This document shows, piece after piece, positions 63,369 through 64,000 of a stretch of 64,000 nt of DNA. Source of the stretch: Gemmatimonadaceae bacterium (GTDB lineage Bacteria; Gemmatimonadota; Gemmatimonadetes; Gemmatimonadales; Gemmatimonadaceae); contig JADZDM010000025.1 of the NCBI GenBank assembly GCA_020851035.1, positions 248,001 to 312,000 on the forward strand, given 5' to 3'. The notes below the pieces were generated by a model. It ran no database searches and was not told the origin of the DNA. It was given only the letters and a program-made list of their open reading frames with translations. Each line of letters opens with the position of its first letter. Within the stretch, counting starts at the first letter, position 1. The translations under genes and the position numbers were made by a program.

Positions 63369-64000
63369 TCACCGGCGCGACGGATCGGCCTCCGAGCCGA
63401 GGAAGGCGGCGAGACGCGCGTCGGCGTCCTGCACGCGGGGATGCGCCGGGTCGAGCGTGCGTCGCAGCCCCTCCGCGCCGGCGCGCAGCAGCGCCCCCGC
63501 CTCGGCGTGGAGCGCACGCGGACCGTGGCCGAGCGCCGCACCCGTCAGGCTTTCCGCCAGGTGGGTCGCGTAGTGCCGCGCACCGAGGACGCGCCGGCTG
63601 ATGGCCAGCCCCTCGCGCGCGTCCGCGATCCCGCCGGCGGTGTCGCCGCGCCGCGCCCGGCAGTAGCCACGATGTGCGAGCGAGTAGCCCACGCTGGGGT
63701 CGGAGTCGGGCAGGGATGGGCCGCGGTGCGACAGGATCGACGTGAAGACCGGGATGGCGTCCGTGCACCGGTCGGCGGCAACCAGCACCGTGCCAAGCAT
63801 CCGTGCCGCCGCGAGGGTGCCGCTCGCCTCGGCGCCGAACGCGCGGGTCGCGATCGCAAGCGACCGCCGGGCCAGTGATTCCGCGACGGCCAGGCGGCCC
63901 GTGAACATCATCGCACCGGCGTAGGGCTGCAGCACCTGCCCGGTGGCGAAGTTGTCCGGGCCCAGCACCTTCTCATCGATCGCGAGCGCCACCGCGAAGT
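63369..64000 (-). CDS. Tetratricopeptide-like repeat protein, C-terminal part (5' end beyond window)
   Basis: About 210 C-terminal residues are visible; the frame remains open past the right edge, so the true start is outside. The sequence shows TPR-like helix pairs: AIDEKVLGPDNFATGQVLQP, AESLARRSLAIATRAFG, CTDAIPVFTSILSHRG and ADAREGLAISRRVLGARHYA, as in the kinesin-light-chain-type TPR runs that follow Ser/Thr kinase domains in this kind of genome. A kinase is possible upstream but cannot be seen. No catalytic motif is present in the visible part. Confidence 0.7.
   Translation of the reverse strand, partial: FAVALAIDEKVLGPDNFATGQVLQPYAGAMMFTGRLAVAESLARRSLAIATRAFGAEASGTLAAARMLGTVLVAADRCTDAIPVFTSILSHRGPSLPDSDPSVGYSLAHRGYCRARRGDTAGGIADAREGLAISRRVLGARHYATHLAESLTGAALGHGPRALHAEAGALLRAGAEGLRRTLDPAHPRVQDADARLAAFLGSEADPSRR

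Overview
The window is about 70% G+C and densely packed with genes. It looks like a chromosomal segment of a Gram-negative, aerobic heterotroph, most likely a member of the Gemmatimonadota. This assignment is inferred from the gene mix: SusC/SusD-type and HmuY/TonB outer-membrane uptake systems, many exported peptidases and hydrolases (S9, S41/tricorn-like, M28, M19-like, S51), Asp-box propeller proteins, DUF4397 lipoproteins, several Tat-exported enzymes and a pair of short TonB-plug-like secreted proteins. No phage, insertion sequence, CRISPR array or rRNA was seen. One tRNA (Ser-UGA) is present.

Layout. 1-9.1 kb: a GMC oxidoreductase cut by the left edge, exported SGNH and amidohydrolase lipoproteins, a translationally coupled epimerase/PLP-decarboxylase pair, an Fpg/Nei glycosylase and a serine hydrolase ending in a hairpin. 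9.2-14 kb: tRNA-Ser and a large glutamate synthase subunit without its small subunit. 14-25 kb: small secreted, VOC and metallo-beta-lactamase-fold proteins, an M19 dipeptidase-like protein with altered metal ligands, a nitronate monooxygenase/PfaD-like flavoprotein, a tricorn-like protease, a Gfo/Idh/MocA dehydrogenase, a YVTN propeller and two tiny helix-hairpin-helix proteins.

25.2-28.6 kb holds the most interesting unit. It is a tight four-gene operon of an Lgt-like integral membrane protein, a radical SAM enzyme closely resembling the archaeal tetraether-lipid synthase family (MJ0619/Tes type), a two-helix membrane protein and a homocysteine methyltransferase. I propose a lipid-modification module, possibly acting on acyl chains or lipid tails.

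29-35.3 kb: a SusC-SusD-DUF4397 uptake operon behind a candidate sigma70 promoter and a ~350-base leader, closed by a strong hairpin. 35.3-41.7 kb: tandem plug-like paralogues, a fused double flavodoxin reductase, a SnoaL-like protein and an hmuY/TonB-receptor heme-uptake pair with a perfect palindrome upstream. 41.9-50.4 kb: an M28-type peptidase, a cold-shock protein with leader hairpin and textbook terminator, a Tat-exported DsrE-like protein with a glycosyltransferase, a Spy-like protein, an L,D-transpeptidase and an amidase. 50.4-50.6 kb is a small minisatellite plus two REP-like palindromes. 50.6-64 kb: an S9 peptidase, a GGDEF-EAL protein, an alpha/beta hydrolase, a YcaQ-like glycosylase, a giant Asp-box propeller, a small membrane protein, a cyanophycinase-like lipoprotein and the C-terminus of a repeat protein cut by the right edge.

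Physiologically the segment describes a cell that imports oligomers and heme through TonB-dependent channels, degrades peptides outside the cytoplasm and exports redox enzymes through Tat. All functions are read from sequence motifs; no searches were run.
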